Assembly (NCBI GenBank): GCA_026416455.1 | Contig: JAOAFE010000005.1 | Coordinates: forward strand, 23,487 to 87,486 | Source: Syntrophales bacterium | Lineage (GTDB): Bacteria > Desulfobacterota > Syntrophia > Syntrophales > UBA8958 | Direction: 5' to 3' | Length of the DNA stretch: 64,000 bases | Shown here: in pieces, positions 62,517 through 64,000 of the stretch | How positions within the stretch are numbered: position 1 is the stretch's first letter | How the letters are laid out: the number at the start of each line of letters is the position of its first letter | Notes under the pieces: model-generated | The model's database searches: none | The model's input: the letters and a program-made list of their open reading frames with translations, nothing else | Told to the model about the DNA's origin: nothing | Made by a program: the position numbers and the translations under genes

Positions 62517-64000
62517 TTAAGTCCTCAATTGCTCTTTTTCGCGGTTTTTAAGGCTCCTTATTTTCTCTTCGATTGCTTTTAAATTTTCCCAATAAATGGC
62601 ATTTGTCTTGTCTAATTCGAGAGCCTTTTTTGTAAAAACAAAAGCCTTCTCGTATTCATTTCTCTGAAAGGCTATGTATCCTATATTGCACCAGAGTTCC
62701 CCGTAATTTGGATTAAAGAGCAGGGCGGTTTCCAAGACACGACTTGCCTCATCGAGTTTTCCTTTTCCTATAAGGCACTCTCCAATGCGGTTGAGATAGA
62801 TCGCCTGCTCAGGGAAGAGCATAAATGCCTCTGCCAAAGCCTTATCTATTGCACCATTTCGGGGTTTATCGAAAATCTTATCTATTTCGGATAGAAAGTA
62901 GTCTATACGACCTTTGGTGGAAAGGATTTCAGGGATTTCCTCCAAAGGCGATGCTATAACCTTGTCTTCTCTTCTATCTGAATCTTCTTCAACACCGGTG
63001 TAAATTACGATGGGGTCGAAGCGATGAAGCCAACATTCATATAAAATTGTCTTTTCTGAAATGTAATGGTTCTGCAACCCCAAGCCATGGAGCAGATTTT
63101 TTTGGCCTTGACGGGCTCTTGTTTGCATGCGTCGTCTTATGGCTATTGTGGGATCCGCCATGTGCCAATGGGCACCTTCCATCCATTCCCGGCATTCTTG
63201 GAGAGTACCTTTGTAGGTGTGACAACGGCAGCTCCATTTTGGCTCCTTGCCTCCTCTTACGATAATCGGTTTGAGATAGGCTCGGTCTGGGAAATGATAA
63301 TTCATGCTTTCTGGCTCAAGGGGTATGCCGTGGCGTCGCTGTAAAAGGGGGGGCTTTGTGTAGTCTATATCTTCATCGGTAACGTGGCGATAAACCTGCC
63401 AGAGCTTCGCCCACATAATGTCACCTTCTTGGCGGTCGAGGAAGGCTTTGATATCTTCTTCTCCTCTTTTAAAGAGAAATTCATCTGCATCCACGGAAAA
63501 GACCCATTCTGCTGTTATCTGTGAATAAACATCGTCTACACGTGCCTGTTTTATCGTCCAATCGAGACCATCGGGTGGGTAGGTTTGTTTATGTATTATG
63601 ACCCGGGGATCGGCAGAAATGATTTCTAAAGTCCGATCATTGGTAGCCGTATCCAGTATTATGTGAATTTCGTCCACAAAGCTATAATGTTTAAGAAAAA
63701 GAGGAGCTAAAAGTTCTTCATTATACCAGGCCGAGACAATGGCAATTTTCGCCTTTTTAGGTATCGACTTTGTGTTTCTATACTCGGGGCCTTCATATCC
63801 TCGATCTTGCCTGTTGTGCCAGGGCTCCCAGCCGATAGAAAATTTTTTTATTTCATCAATTGTTAGCCTCGTGTCTATGACTTTTAAATTTTCCATTTTT
63901 CTTAAACCGTGGGCTTTAAATTTTTCGTATAGACCTTTGGAGCTTAGCTCCGTTTGATCTGTTAGCTTCTGTCCTGGATGGGACAAACACATGCCGCAGA
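62517..64000 (-). CDS. Glycosyltransferase with TPRs; 5-prime end uncertain
   Basis: At least 491 residues; the reading frame stays open to the window edge. Candidate starts are ATG 63992 and ATG 63896 (MENLKVIDTRLTIDEIKKFS), neither with a clear ribosome site, so it may begin beyond the window. The catalytic region has AIVSAWYNEELLAPLFLKHY, EIHIILDTATNDRTLEII and D-x-D in FSVDADEFLF, typical of GT2-related families. The C-terminal 130 residues are TPRs (YLNRIGECLIGKGKLDEASR, NYGELWCNIGYIAFQRNEYE). Confidence 0.8.
   Translation of the reverse strand, partial: CGMCLSHPGQKLTDQTELSSKGLYEKFKAHGLRKMENLKVIDTRLTIDEIKKFSIGWEPWHNRQDRGYEGPEYRNTKSIPKKAKIAIVSAWYNEELLAPLFLKHYSFVDEIHIILDTATNDRTLEIISADPRVIIHKQTYPPDGLDWTIKQARVDDVYSQITAEWVFSVDADEFLFKRGEEDIKAFLDRQEGDIMWAKLWQVYRHVTDEDIDYTKPPLLQRRHGIPLEPESMNYHFPDRAYLKPIIVRGGKEPKWSCRCHTYKGTLQECREWMEGAHWHMADPTIAIRRRMQTRARQGQKNLLHGLGLQNHYISEKTILYECWLHRFDPIVIYTGVEEDSDRREDKVIASPLEEIPEILSTKGRIDYFLSEIDKIFDKPRNGAIDKALAEAFMLFPEQAIYLNRIGECLIGKGKLDEASRVLETALLFNPNYGELWCNIGYIAFQRNEYEKAFVFTKKALELDKTNAIYWENLKAIEEKIRSLKNREKEQLRT

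Overview
The window is an almost gap-free flagellar and chemotaxis supercluster of a Gram-negative motile bacterium. FlgH and FlgI (L and P rings) show an outer membrane. The gene order flgBC-fliEFGH-fliJ-motE-fliK-flgDE-mot-fliLMNOPQR-flhBA-flhFG-fliA-flgFGAHI-flgJ-flgMN-flgKL-csrA-fliW, with sigma54 regulators and CheX/HDOD genes mixed in, resembles Desulfobacterota (former Deltaproteobacteria). The species cannot be named from the sequence. No rRNA, tRNA, CRISPR array, insertion sequence or phage gene was seen.

Layout. 1-3627 (minus): cheR-cheY-cheB-cheA, with cheA running off the left edge. 3790-8165 (plus): a FleQ-like sigma54 activator, cheD, an HDOD gene, cheX, cheY and a histidine-kinase-like gene. 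8170-9959 (minus): cheX2-fliI. 10186-11562 (plus): a second FleQ-like activator. 11564-13854 (minus): pilZ-motA-motB. 14016-17904 (plus): a SPOR/TPR lipid-exported protein gene, an FlrB-like kinase gene and an FlrC-like activator gene. 17901-51459 (plus): the structural, export, stator, regulatory and filament-junction genes. 51443-55769 (minus): flaG, a fliT-like gene, fliS and a 1020-residue fliD. 55865 to the right edge (minus): four large glycosyltransferase genes, probably for flagellin glycosylation.

Regulation can be read from the DNA. Twelve sites fit the sigma54 -24/-12 element (GG-N10-GC), nearly all at operon starts. Three sites fit the sigma28 consensus TAAA-N15-GCCGATAA exactly, before flgM, flaG and fliD. 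The two FleQ-like activator genes each have a GTCA-N6-TGAC palindrome just before the start, matching the published FleQ-site architecture. The inferred cascade is FleQ-like regulators, then sigma54 operons including fliA, then sigma28 late genes held by FlgM. CsrA and FliW add post-transcriptional control.

The most interesting points are: CheA carrying an MshEN-like (c-di-GMP-binding type) double motif between its Hpt and dimerisation domains; two kinase-like proteins with a phospho-acceptor histidine but no recognisable ATP-binding boxes; a stator operon with two MotB-like proteins, one of which has Ser at the ion-carrying Asp position; a second FliK-like/FlhB-C-like pair; duplicated insert modules in FlgE and FliD; and a single protein carrying three glycosyltransferase domains.
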